Positions 1 through 10,137 of a stretch of DNA of 22,516 bases are shown piece after piece. Every line of letters begins with the position of its first letter. The stretch's first letter is position 1. The notes under the pieces are model-generated. The model did no database searches, was not told the DNA's origin, and saw nothing but the letters and a program-made list of their open reading frames with translations. A program made the position numbers and the translations under genes. Source of the stretch: Gonium pectorale (taxonomy: Eukaryota > Chlorophyta > Chlorophyceae > Chlamydomonadales > Volvocaceae); NCBI GenBank assembly GCA_001584585.1, contig LSYV01000027.1, positions 1,108,983-1,131,498 of the forward strand. Direction: 5' to 3'.

Positions 1-1014
1 AGCCGCCTCCGCCTCCGCCGCCACTGCCGCCGGCGCTGTCGCAGCTCCAGGGAGAGCCGCTGTGCGTCTGGTGTCCGAGCTGCGGCGCCCGCGCGCCGGC
101 ACCGAAGCGACCGTCGCCAGCGACAACGGAGTGCACGTCGGCGCTTGCGCCAGCGTCCGTGGGCCGCCGCCGCCGCAGCGCCAGCGACGGCAGCGCGCCG
201 TGCCGTTCCCGGGGCGGCAGCGCCCGCCATGCGTCTGCAGCCGCTGCCCCATCTGCTAGTGCCGGCGCGTCAGCGCTGCGGACGCTTTGACAGACAGGGC
301 CGTACGCTGAGGCGGCGTGCAGTGGGGATACTGGCCACGACGAGGGAGTGTGATGAAAATGATGGAGGTCAAGGGCCCACAGCACGGCGGCCGTAAGGAC
401 TGCCGTACACAGCGCCACCAGGATCGACGAGAACGGCTCCAGCGCCACCATAGCGGCGGCGGCGGGGGGGCCGGCGGCGCCGTCAAGCGCCTGCTGCAGC
501 GGCGGCACCCACGGCCGGGGCCAGAGGCCCAGCAGCGCCGACAATGCCACTGCAGCGCCGGTGATCCCGACGGCGACGGCGGCGCGCCGCTCCGCGCGCG
601 CCGCCGCCGCGGCAGCGGCCCAGAGCTGCGCCGTGGTGCCGTCGAGCTGGCGGCGCAGCTCAGCCACGTCGGCACTGATGCCCGCCGGCGACTCCCGGGC
701 CACCTGCTCCGGAGCCGCCACGGCGCCAGATCCCAGCGTCGGGTCCGCCGAGATCAGCATTCCCGCGTGCCCCTCCGCGCCAGTCGCTCGGGGCTGATTC
801 TCTGCGCTGGAAATGGCGCTGGGGGCGGAGCCAGCCGGGCCGCCTTCCAATGGGGACTGCGCGCCTGCCGCGTGGCGGCTGCGCGCGCCCCTGAGCGCCG
901 CCAGCCCGCCCCGCAGCGCCGCCAGCTCCGAGACCAGCGAACCCGTCGTACTCTGTTGCTGCTCAGCGGCGCGCTGCAGTACCATCACCTCGCCCTGCAG
1001 GTGGGCAAGCTGGC
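1..1014 (-). CDS. 3' part of an unidentified gene: coiled-coil protein with two hydrophobic segments (partial)
   Basis: On the minus strand one frame has no stop from 1014 down to base 1, about 338 codons, and leaves the window still open. A good 3' splice site, a pyrimidine-rich stretch ending CTCAG at 1015-1019, precedes it; the exon then opens QLAHLQGEVMVLQRAAEQQQ. This first part, to about base 880, has heptad-like leucine spacing (for example SELAALRGGLAALRG) and may form a short coiled coil. A low-complexity Ala/Gly/Pro linker follows. Two hydrophobic stretches, at about 521-581 and 370-451, could form a membrane hairpin. The remainder is Ala/Arg-rich, ending in a poly-Gly run at the edge. 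I do not recognise the family. The frame upstream of 1014 also stays open for some distance, so the exon may begin further upstream without an intron. The coding call rests on frame length, codon use and the plausible peptide. Confidence 0.5.
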
Positions 1015-1341
1015 CTGAGGGGGAGGGGATGGAGCACAAGGTGGGCGACAAGGTGAGTGCTTTGGGATGGACGAGGTCCCGCATGGGGAAGCACCGGCGA
1101 CTCATACACCAAGCAGGGTCCTTGGTGCGCAGCACCGGCGGCACCGCGAGGAGCTCAGGCGGGGCACCGGTCTGAAGACAATGAGGAGAACGCGGTCTGG
1201 AGGAGTGCGGCGCATGCGACCTCCGCTCGGCGTGGGTGCTGAGCCCGGCGCCTGCCGCCGGGGAGGCACCGCAACTCCATCAGCACTCCAAAGCCGCAAG
1301 CCGCGCATTGCGCCGTAGGCCGTACGCTGCGCCGTACCCAC

Positions 1342-1540
1342 CTGCCAACAGCCGCCGGCTCTTATCGAGTCGGGGCTCGGGCAGCAGGGACAGTCGCCGG
1401 GAGGTCCCGGCCACTGCGGTGGCGTGGCCCGGCAGGTGAACATGCTGAGTGGGGCAGGGTTTGGGGGCCTGCCGATGGCTGCCGGAAGTGCTCTCGCCGC
1501 CGCCGGCCTCCGCGCCAGCCGCCACCGCCGCCGCCGCCAT
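1342..1540 (-). other. Possible first exon of the left-edge gene
   Basis: An ATG at 1540 (minus) opens a 66-codon frame beginning MAAAAVAAGAEAGGGE. It runs into a strong donor (GTGGGT, at 1336-1341). Codon use is typical of the other genes. The exon ends in phase 1. It would join in frame to an acceptor at 1252-1254 and then read on without a stop into the 1-1014 frame, but other acceptors, including one at 1172-1174, and other upstream frames are also possible. How bases 1015-1341 are split between exon and intron cannot be settled from sequence alone. Alternatively this stretch is 5'UTR. Confidence 0.3.
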
Positions 1541-2732
1541 GGGCTGGCAGTCTGATGCCCCCGTGCAGCCGCCATCGCTGGAGCGCCCACTTCCACGTGC
1601 GTTTACAGTGGCGGTAGGGGCTGTGGCAGCTGTGGTGGTCAGGAGGAAGCCGGGCCTTCGGCCCGGCAGTTGGTAACTGGCGCTGCAGCCACTGAGCACT
1701 GAGCCGGCGAATTCACTGCTGCCCGGCGCGGGCTGCGGGAGTCATGGGCATGGGAGGGGCAGGGAGGGCGGCGGGAAGGAGGCGGAGGTCATTGGGGAGA
1801 TGGTGGTACAACAGGTAGGGATGGACGCGGGAGAGGTACCGCCTCGCAAGGAAGCGCAACGGGCATCGAACACGACATTGGCGCCAACGACAGTATCAAC
1901 GATTCAACGCAGTTTGCAGGCAGTTTGGGCGGTGCTGCTGGGAAACCATCAGACGGTGTGCAGAGCGTGCATTGCAGGAGGTAGAACGGCGACCCTGGGT
2001 GCGCGTACCCTCGTGTCGTCCCTGCTCCGCAAGCCCCTCTGCGATGCTCGCCCCCTCAGACCGGGGAGGCACTCGTAGATCCCCCGACCCATGGGTCAGC
2101 AGCGTTTCAGGGCAGTCCGGCCTGGCCTCTAGATGCGGGGCCGCCCGTCGAGGTGCTGCAATGGCGGTCATGCGCTGGGCAATGTCGTGCTGTTAGCCTT
2201 TCCCCTTTGCTGGCTGGGAGGGCGCTATCAGCTGCGACGAGGAGGGGGCTGTCCAGGCAGCAGGCGAGGTTGGGTGCACCTTTTGGGCAATTCGCTGGGT
2301 TCGCTGCCTTCTCGCCACGTGCGAAGGTCTTGGTGCGAAGCCCGCCGGATCCTTATGAGGCAATGCCCTTTCCTTTCGGGACGGTGGTTGAGAGCGGAGG
2401 GCTTTCAAGCAAGGGGCATGGCCTCGAGGTTTGACCGGTTTGACGGGAAACGATGAAATACGAACCTGTGTTGATGGGCCCCTCTTGACGGCCGTCGCGA
2501 ACCGCACCGCGCGTTGTAGGAGCAGTGCACAAGACAGGGTTACTAGCATCGCTTGCCAATCATATACTTGAGCGATCGCTACCGTAACCGTACACGATTC
2601 GTCGCGGACCGCTTCGCAATCGCGACACTTGCACAAACTTTACTTTTGGTCATTTTCTGTAGCAGCACAACGATACAGTAATGAGTTAGTTTATGATTGT
2701 AGTCGCCTTTTGCAAAGGCGCGGGCCTTCGCC
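1541..2732. other. Spacer with no supported gene
   Basis: Several frames are open here on both strands, as expected at this GC content, but none shows a recognisable domain or a consistent exon structure. From about 2440 to 2720 the DNA becomes clearly richer in A and T, as in 3'UTR or spacer of such genomes. I take 2440-2732 as the 3'UTR of the minus-strand DEP gene. A minus-strand TGTAA lies at 1603-1607, far downstream of that stop; I do not assign it with confidence. Confidence 0.4.
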
Positions 2733-4386
2733 TCATTGCAGCGGAATCGCGCAGCTGCCTCGTGGCCGTCCCTGCAATCGCTCGACCGACAACACACTCG
2801 CAGGTTCGCCTGCAATGAGCACCCCCGCCCAGCCCCCCCTCCCCCCTCCCCCCTCCCCCCTCCCCTGGGTGCGCACCTGTGCGTCGGGCGCACCCAGATC
2901 GGTCGGCAGGCAGGACCCCTGCCGCCGCGGCGCGCCGCCGCCGCTGCCACCACCCAGGCCGCTCCCTCCGTCCGCTCCTCCAGAGCCCGCGCACGCCCGC
3001 CCTGCGCCGGCCCCAGCTGCGACGCCCCCGCGCGCGGCTCCCTCGCTGAGGCTGCGCCGCAGGCGGTCGCTGCCTCCCGGCGCGTTGGGTATGATGCCAG
3101 CGGCGCGGGGCGTGGCGGCCGCGCCGGCCCCGCCCGCGTCTGGCGGATCGTCCTCCGCGAACCTGCGGCCCGCAAACCGGCCAGACACAAACGGGCGGGC
3201 GCTGAGTAACGGCCCCTGGTACATCGGACCGCTATGTGCCCCCGGCAGGGATTCCGGGGACTTTGCGCCCGGCAGGTCGGCCGGCGGGTCATCCTCCTTG
3301 TTCGCGCAGTCCCCGCAACCCGCCCCGATGGAGGCGTGCTGAGCCGGCCTGCCTCTTCCGAGTCGGTGCGCGCGTGTGACTGCCCCATGGCCTGGGGCGT
3401 TTTAAGGCTCCCTGGATGCGTTGCAGCAGCTCCCCCCTTCCAACCAACACAGCCGCCCGGCGAGAGTGCTACCATCCCCCTTAGCCCACCCTCTTGCATT
3501 GCCCGCCTTGAAGTTAAACCAAGGAAGCCTGCAGCACCCTCACACGGCTCCTCATCCAGCACCACACACGCCAGCACCCAACCTGCAACCCCGCCCACCT
3601 GCAACAGCGGCTGCGCCCGATGATACAGGCAACTCCTACCCCTCCTCTACACACACCGGCCCGTCCTGTCCTTGCCCACCCTCCTTCCCACTCTCGCACC
3701 GAACCCCCATCTCCCCCCCACGCCCGAACCCAGCGGCCCTAAATGCATCAACCCAGCCACCCACCCACCGGTAGAACAGCAACGCGTCCTCGAAGCCGTG
3801 CTCGTACAGCACGTGGTGCAGCAGCCCCGCCCGCAGCATGGCGTCCCCCAGCGCCACCGCCTGCGCGGGCCCGGCCGCGGCGCCCGCCGCCAGCATCCAC
3901 GCCACCGCGTCGCGCCCCACGAAGCAGCGTCGGTAGGTGCGGAGCAGGTAGCGCCGGTCGCGGATGTCCAGGCCCGCGCGCAGGGCGGCCGCGAGGCGGC
4001 GCAGGCCCTGGGGAGGGAGGCAGGGGGGAGGGAGGGAGGACGGGCCGCGGGGGAGGTGAGTGTATGCTGTGTGTGAGAGGAGGTGGAAATGGGCCACAGC
4101 TGGTGGGGGCCGTGCGAGTGCCCGGGGGGGGGGTGGTAAAGCGTTGCAGGCCTTTGGGATGGAGACGGGGGGGGGCAAAAGGCTTGAGCACGTGACGATT
4201 GGGGAGCGTGCAGGGGCTGCACACTTGGTGTGGATGCGGATGGGGGGAGAGGAAGGAGCTGGGCGCGTCGCGGGCTGCGAGCGCGCTGGGACTGCATAAA
4301 GGACCAAAACCCCGCAGCGCCACAGCGCCACGTGCGCAACTGGCCGAGGGCCGGCCCACCTCCGGGCCGTCCATAGTTTGTGACAT
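2733..4386 (-). CDS. DEP-domain protein
   Basis: Three exons on the minus strand join in frame: 4386-4360 (ATG to GAG, then GTGGGC), 4007-3769, and 3348-2733 (TGA), giving 293 residues. Exon 2 encodes a DEP domain at about residues 22-88. It shows the motif FVGRDAVAWML, an Ala-rich stretch with LGDAMLRAGLLHHV, and the closing H-x-F-x-D-x-x-x-F-Y-R pattern (YEHGFEDALLFYR). DEP domains bind membranes or signalling partners (Dishevelled, Egl-10, pleckstrin). The tail from residue 90 is low complexity: an acidic and Pro part (KEDDPPADLPG), a short conserved-looking stretch (MYQGPLLSARPFVSGRFAG), then Gly/Arg-rich sequence across a C-rich tract. No catalytic domain is visible. The start is the first ATG that splices in phase, but exon 1 has only nine codons, so an upstream exon is possible. 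The DEP exon is certain; the tail is less so. Confidence 0.65.
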
Positions 4387-5181
4387 TGCTTCCCAGCGCG
4401 CTGAGCACAGGGCCGGGGACGACGTCCCGATGTGGGGCCCTGGCCCCGCTCTACTTCGGGCGCATACTAGCTCCCGAAAAGCATCGCTGGAGAAGCTATG
4501 GGGTCATACAAGAAAGATAGTTATTCTGATGTAGCATTTTTGCGCGTACAAGGTAAGCAGACTGAGAGGCTCTGCCTCCACTTCCGTGGATCAGATGTCC
4601 AAGATATGACCTATGCCTGGCCGATCTGCATATTAAGCAGAGGCAAGGAAACTGGCGTCACCCTCGTTCGGTTAAATCGTCCCAACCGACAACCCCGCGG
4701 GCCGTTACTCATAGGTCACAGGCTGTGACTCACAGCTCGGGGTTCAGCCATGGCCTTGTCCACTGTTCAACGTACACTGCCGGTATAAGTTGCATGGGTT
4801 CAATGTGACGCGGGAAGGGTAAGTGTCACCGGCGGTTGGGGTAAGCAAACACACTAGAGCGGTAATTTGCGGGGGTGACTGCGACAAAAGCCGTCTGGCA
4901 ATATTCGTGCTTGGAACATTGATTTACACCATATTCCCCATAGTTCTTCAAAGAGAAGAGGGCTGGGGGCCTTACGCGTCGGATTCTAAAGATCGCCCCT
5001 CGCTCCTGCCAACTTGCCTTACCCACATCCTCACCTGCACTGTGTGCTTCCTCGCCGGCTAGATCTAGGAGAGGACGATACCCGAACTGACTTGCACAGC
5101 TTGCCGTCCGCGTTATTGCCCCAAAATTGGCAAAGGCTCATTATTAAAAAAGCAAATTCTTGTAGGGCACATTCAGCAGTC
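4387..5181. promoter_or_regulatory. Shared upstream region between divergent DEP and split-barrel genes
   Basis: These 795 bases separate the two start codons and must hold both 5'UTRs and promoters. A plus-strand TATA-like element (TATAAG) lies at 4784-4789, about 400 bases before the ATG at 5182. No clear TATA is seen for the minus gene. The stretch 4500-5180 is richer in A and T than the flanking coding DNA. It contains an unexplained open frame at 4498-4728, listed separately. Confidence 0.4.
4498..4728 (+). other. Unassigned 76-codon open frame in the intergenic region
   Basis: An ATG at 4498 opens a 76-codon frame beginning MGSYKKDSYSDVAFLRVQG, ending TGA at 4726. It uses many A/T-ending codons, unlike the neighbouring genes. 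A donor-like GTAAGC follows codon 18. It could be chance, an upstream ORF in the leader of the split-barrel gene, or a small gene. No family is recognised. Confidence 0.12.
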
Positions 5182-8100
5182 ATGCAGCGGACGGCTCTTC
5201 CGGCGGGGCGCACCCATCAGCCCCAGGCGCTTGCCCGGTCGCTTCGTCGCCCGCAGCCCTTCAGGCCCATTCGTCACATCAGCAGCGCGGTCGCGTCGCA
5301 GAACGGCAACGGCAACGGGGTGCACGCCAATGGCAAGGGCAGCGCGGCGCCTCGCTGCCCGTCTCCCGCTCAGACCATCCGCACGCTCGTTGATATCGTG
5401 AACGAGGGCACGCTGTCCACCGTCGCAGCCAATGGTCTGCCGGTCGGCATCCCCGTCTCCTTTAGCACCGACAAGCAGGGTCACGTTCAGCTTCACCTCG
5501 ACGCAGCGACCGTGGACATGGCGAACCTGCGCGGCAGCGCGGCGTGCAGCCTGACCGTGCAGCCCACCGCGCATCCCGCCCGCGCGGTTGCGGCGGTGAC
5601 GCTCATCGGCAAGCTGGAGCTGCCGGCCGACATGTCGGCCCCGGCCCCCCTCCACGTCGATAAGTGCCTCTACTTTGGCGGACTGGACCAGGTGGGGCCG
5701 GCACCCAGGGGGTCGGGGGCACCGGGGGTGGGGAGGGGAAGACCGCTGGTCCCTTGAAAAGTGTCTCGGCTCCTGGGTCGCGGGCTGGCACCCTCAGTCG
5801 GGGTGCCGGTGACGGTCCGTGGAGTTGCAATAGGGTTGGGAGCGCTCCGCGGAAGCCGGTGAAGCGCGGCTGGGGGAATGGGGCCGTCACCCGGGCATTC
5901 TGAGTGGCGGTGGCGACCTGGGTGCGGGGCTGCGTTCTGGGCCGGCCTTCTGGGCCAACATATGCAGCCCCAGGAGGCCAGGGACTCTGGGTTCAGGCTC
6001 CGGCCGGCTTGGTGGGAGTGCCCTGGCAGCTGCACGCCGTGGCGCCCGGGGGTGGGGTGGGGTGAGGGGGGGGGGCACGCATCGAAGCGTCGACCCGTTG
6101 CGGTGAGGGAGCCCCGCCACCACCTGCTCTCTACGAGGCTTGCGGTTGGGCAGGGGGCGGCGCATGGGCGGGCGCCCGCGCTGGGGCCGTTCTCCTGGAG
6201 GATGGGTGGGGCCCGGGGCTCGGCAGAGAGGGGGTTATAGGGGTTGCCGCCGGCGTGCGCGTCGGCCGGTTGGGCTTTCACACGGCATCCTGGCACGAAC
6301 GGGACGGCACACGGCAGCCATGGCGACCTGCTCCCGTAGGGGCTCCTTGCCTGGCCGCCGGGCCGCCGGAAAGCCTGCGCCCCAGGGAGGTTGAAGTCGT
6401 GCGCGGGGGGGAGGGCGGAGGGGAGGGTAGGGGGCACGCTGTAGCCAGTGCGTAGAGGGCCATGGACGCGGCCCCCTGCGGCTCCGCCCACCCCCGTTGT
6501 GACGTTGTTCTGCCCCTGGCCTCATGTGCTGGGCCAACCATCATAATGGCGCAGTGCGGTGCGGTATGGAGGGGGTTCGGCACCGGGCCCGACCTGCCCC
6601 CGACTCGAGCCCCGGTGCCCTGCCCTCGCATCGCCTCGCAGGGCTCCCGCGGTCAGGAGGTGAGCGGCGAGGAGTTCGCGGCGGCTGAGCCGGACGTGCT
6701 CCGCAAGGCGGCCCCGGAGCTGGTCAACTCGTGGAACAGGTGTGTGCGTGTGTGCGCTGGGGAGGGGCGTGGATTACTCGGTCCTTGGGCAAGCTCAAGC
6801 TCGGTGATGACCGACGAGCAGGGTGCCGTAGCGCGTCCATGAGATGGGTGGGCGCACTCTCCACTGGGTGCGGAGGGTGTCCCCGTTCTTGGGGTGGCAG
6901 GGGCGCGGGTGCGCGGGCGCGCGGGCGCAAGAGGCCGTAGGCCAGTGAGGCAGCAGGAGTGCGGGGCACAATCAAGGACGCCGGGGGACGGGAAGTGTGC
7001 CGGAGAGAAGCATTGGGGAAGCACTGGCGTGGTGAGGGGGTGTGTGGGGGTATGCGATCGGCACAATGGCAATCAAGGGGCGAGAGGAAGTGCCGGAGAG
7101 CAGCAGTGGGGGGCAGAGGGAGCGGGCAGAAAACAGGCACCAGGGTGCCGTGTGGACCGAGGGCCGAGGCGTGAGGGGAGTGGACGGAGCTTTCGGATAT
7201 AGATGGTAGGGCACAGCGGCTCAGGGAGGTCATTGCGATGGCATGGAGGCCGGCTCTCCTGTGGTGATGTGCGAGATTTGGGAGCTAGGCGGGGCCGGGG
7301 AATGATGGGCGGGAGGGGCGTGGAGCAGGGCGGGGTTTCGATGCCTCCATGCGCTCCCTAGGACCTGAAGCCAGCCAGCCCTAAAAGCAATCCCACTGTC
7401 GCCCTGCCTCTGGCCCTCTCCCCCCAATCTCACGCAGCGAGCGCGCCGAGGACATTTACCGCATCGTCAGCGAGTTCCTGGGCGTGCCGCTCACAGAGGT
7501 GGGTGTCGCGAGCAGGGAGCTGGACGGCGGGGAGCAGGGGAGCGGGGAGGGGCAGGGCAGAACGGGTTAAGGGCAAGGGCGGGCGGAGGAGCGGCACGTT
7601 GTGCCGCTCATCCTAGAGGTGGGGGTCGTCAAGGCGCGTGTCGGCGGGGAGCGGGAGAGGGAGGGAGGTGGGGGCGGGTGTGTACCAGCATGTGGCGCGA
7701 GGGGCGCATGTGGTGCGAGGTGGTGCGGCCGGTCGTTCCGCTCATCCTGGAGGCGGGGGCGTACGGGGCGGGGAGCGGAGAGGGATAGGGGGGAACTTGG
7801 GATGTGGTGCGGAGGCGGGCGTGGCGAAAGATGAGCGGCCGGGCGTGCCGCTGTTTCGGGGCGCGTTGGGTACGGTTTACGTGGGAGGGGCGTCGTGTCG
7901 ATGCGGCTGCGGTGGGGGGTTCGCCCGGGGAGCAGGGATGCGGTCGCGTAGGTGGCAGCGCGCCAGCGGCCAGGCGTGCTGCCGCGCTCTTTCTCCTGCC
8001 CCGCTTGTTGTGCGGTGCAGTGGCCGACCGACCCCGCACTATCCATGTACACCATGCGCGCGATCATGGGGGAGCGCGAGCGGCCGTGTCCATGGCGTGG

Positions 8101-8541
8101 CGCCGTGCCCCTCCCCTCCGCAGCTGCGCACCTTCCCTGCACCTCCTCCACACCCCCTGTGCACACCGCCCGCCCTCGTCTGCTCGCCACGTGCCCCTGC
8201 GCGCCGCACCGCGCCGCGCCGTGCCCATCGCGCAGTAAACACACGCATACGTCTTACGCCTTCACGCGCCCCGTGTCTGACACACATGTCGTACACAACC
8301 GCAGATGTCGTACGCCGAGCTGCTGTGGGTGGACCACCTGGGCATGTACGTCCGCTCCGAGGTGGCGGGCACCGAGGGGCCCGAGGTCATCCGCGTGCCC
8401 TTCTACCGGCCCGTGCTGGACGAGCGCGACGCGCGCTCCGTCATCACCATGGCCGCGCAGATCGCGTGGGAGCGCGAGCGGTCGTACAACCCGCCGCTGC
8501 CCTCGATCTTCGCCGACGCCGCGGCCGCCGCCAACAACTGA
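5182..8541 (+). CDS. FMN-binding split-barrel / DUF2470 protein (pyridoxamine 5'-phosphate oxidase-like), probably organelle-targeted
   Basis: Four exons join in phase: 5182-5691, 6642-6739, 7438-7498 and 8305-8541 (TGA), giving 301 residues. Residues 1-45 are rich in Arg, Ser, Ala and Pro with no acidic residue, as in a plastid or mitochondrial transit peptide. Residues 64-165 resemble the split barrel: a helix (IRTLVDIVNEGTLSTV), then GLPVGIPVSF, HVQLHLD, NLRGSAACSL and AVTLIGKLEL. Residues 190-301 match the C-terminal DUF2470-type region of plant homologues, with WNSERAEDIYRIVSEFLGVP, LLWVDHLGMYVR and EVIRVPF. This superfamily includes haem-binding or haem-degrading HugZ-like proteins and the plastid glutamyl-tRNA reductase-binding protein, so a tetrapyrrole or flavin role is possible; the substrate cannot be read from sequence. 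The ATG at 5182 is the first in frame. Introns are 950, 698 and 806 bases. Confidence 0.85.
7481..7995 (+). repeat. Degenerate tandem repeats resembling the exon 3/intron 3 junction
   Basis: The junction sequence GTGCCGCTCACAGAGGTGGG (from 7484) recurs in degraded form downstream. At 7601 it reads GTGCCGCTCATCCTAGAGGT followed by GGGGGTCG. At 7736 it reads TTCCGCTCATCCTGGAGGCG, at about 7844 CGTGCCGCTGTTTCGGGG, and at about 7972 GGCGTGCTGCCGCGCTCT. The spacing is about 110-135 bases. G-rich GGGGAGCGGGAGAGGG-type filler follows the first copies. The copies are non-coding as far as can be seen. Confidence 0.55.
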
Positions 8542-9137
8542 GCGCGGGGCGGTGGTGGTGGTGGTCGGGTGTGGGCGAGGCGGCTGCCGGGCGGCGTCGC
8601 TCCTGCGGCTGCCAAGCAGCGGTCGAATCGGCAGCACGAGCCTGACGCTGCGGCGGCGGGAGCGAGGACCTGGGGGGCAGCCGCTACGGTAGCTGAAGCC
8701 GCCTCGGCAGCCACATGCGGCAGCGGCAGCAGCGGGGCGGATCCGGCGCTGAGCGTCGCGTGAGTAGGGCTGGCAGTGGCTTTGGCGGGGCATGGCGCCC
8801 CTTGTCGCCGCCGGTGTGGGAGACGGCGGCAGCAGCAGCCGTCGAGAGGATGACGAGTGGCTGGCGTTGCGCCGGTGCGATGGGATGCAGTCACCGGCCT
8901 CCTCCAGACTACTGGGACGTGGGATAGCCATAGGAGTTTCGTGCGCTGCCGAACGGCTGACTTGATCAGAGTAGGAAGGGCGCGGGTGCGGAGGCCGCGG
9001 GATCTTATGTACGGCAGCATTGGGCAGGTGAGGAGTGGGTGCAGGGCGTTGGGTGACACCGGATGAGGTGGGTCGAGGGGGCTTAGGTAGGCATTCAGGT
9101 CTGGTTCCATGACTGTTTTGTGCTAAAATCTGTGCAC

Positions 9138-9139
<2 letters not shown>

Positions 9140-9170
<31 letters not shown>
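9140..9170 (+). repeat. (GT)n microsatellite
   Basis: Fifteen uninterrupted TG units preceded by one G, in the 3'UTR or spacer after the split-barrel gene. Such dinucleotide tracts are common in Chlamydomonas-type genomes and are likely to vary in length between strains. Confidence 0.97.
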
Positions 9171-9173
<3 letters not shown>

Positions 9174-9414
9174 CGACATGTTTGGGCGATACCGACTGCT
9201 CTAACTGCGTACCGTGGCTGCGCGGAACGAGGCCGTTGGCGTGGGCCGGCTGGCTGCGCTGGGCTGGCGGGGGAATACCTTATTGCGATTATGTGTTCCG
9301 GGGGAAGGGATGATGGCGGTTGCTCACGCAGCACCACATGTGAGTAAATAATGCGGGCCCGCCAGGTCGGAGTCGCACGCAGACGGCAGGGCCACTGGTG
9401 ACTGAGGGATGTCG

Positions 9415-9419
9415 TGTAA
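9415..9419 (+). terminator. TGTAA poly(A) signal
   Basis: TGTAA, the usual volvocalean polyadenylation signal, lies 874 bases after the stop of the split-barrel gene, with no earlier plus-strand copy seen. A second copy at 9505-9509 is an alternative. The long implied 3'UTR is normal for such algae. Confidence 0.5.
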
Positions 9420-10137
9420 CTCGTGTGTTGGATGCTGGGTTGTCGTACAACCGTACGCGGGGACCGTTACGGAAGTGATTCCGGGTACCTATGGTCGATT
9501 TTGTTGTAACCAGCAACAGAAAGGGCTACTGATATGCGTGACGCTAACTCACATGTTCTGCCGCTCAGCTTCCCAACGGCACGAGACGGTCTACGAGTAG
9601 ATGGGCCGTGTCGACCATCTGTCTTGTGTTACGGTGCAAGCATCGAAGGACGGGGTCTCAGCAGCATGCCAGGAAAGCCCCTCCACCTAGTGCACACAGC
9701 CCTCTCGTCACCGGTCCCACCGTGTTGCGTACCAGGAGCGGACGGAAGGGAGGGACCCAGCAGGCGCGCCCCAAGTCTGCTAACCGAGATCTTGCCTGCG
9801 ATCCTGCGCTGGAATGCACCCCCACCTTAACCTGCGCACTCCTGCCTCAACCCGTGAGACCCGTGGCATACGGTATACGGCCATGTACGGGTCAAATATG
9901 GAGTGGCACCAATTGAGGGTGCATAGATTGCTAGTTATTGCTGCGGGTTGCTAGACGTAGCTGGCGTACGTAGGCTGATGACCTGGCCCTGACATCCCCG
10001 CTACCGTGCAAGCATGGCATCGAGACCCTCACTGCTCTTGCGTTTTGTTTGAGACAATACAATGCGCATAGGAGCCTGATAACAGCTTGACTTGCGGAGT
10101 TCCACTTGTCTTCGGAGTTGCATCTCCTGCCTCGGGG

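Larger units (their letters stand above)
8542..10137. other. 3'UTR of the split-barrel gene and spacer before glucuronokinase
   Basis: No gene is supported in these 1.6 kb. They begin with the 3'UTR of the split-barrel gene and include a (GT)n tract and two TGTAA signals. The end should hold the glucuronokinase promoter and leader, but no clear TATA box is visible. Small open frames at 9534-9916 show no domain and no splice partners. Confidence 0.5.

Noticed and set aside
317..1018. Plus-strand open frame of 233 codons
   Set aside because: It is antisense to the longer minus-strand frame. Its product is almost only Arg, Ala, Gly, Gln and His without helix-like patterning, whereas the minus frame has leucine heptads and hydrophobic segments.
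2579..3604. Minus-strand open frame of 341 codons
   Set aside because: It overlaps the DEP gene's last exon in another frame, is Arg/Ala-rich, crosses the intron upstream of 3348 and has no domain. Only its last part is kept, as an alternative tail in the findings.
8025..8100. Possible extra exon of the split-barrel gene after GGTGCAG at 8016-8022
   Set aside because: The exon 3 to exon 4 join is already in phase and gives an uninterrupted DUF2470-like region; an insertion there would break the conserved spacing.
7567..8244. Minus-strand open frame of 225 codons
   Set aside because: It lies wholly within intron 3 of the split-barrel gene, across its repeats. The Pro/His/Arg-rich product is typical of antisense reading of GC-rich DNA.
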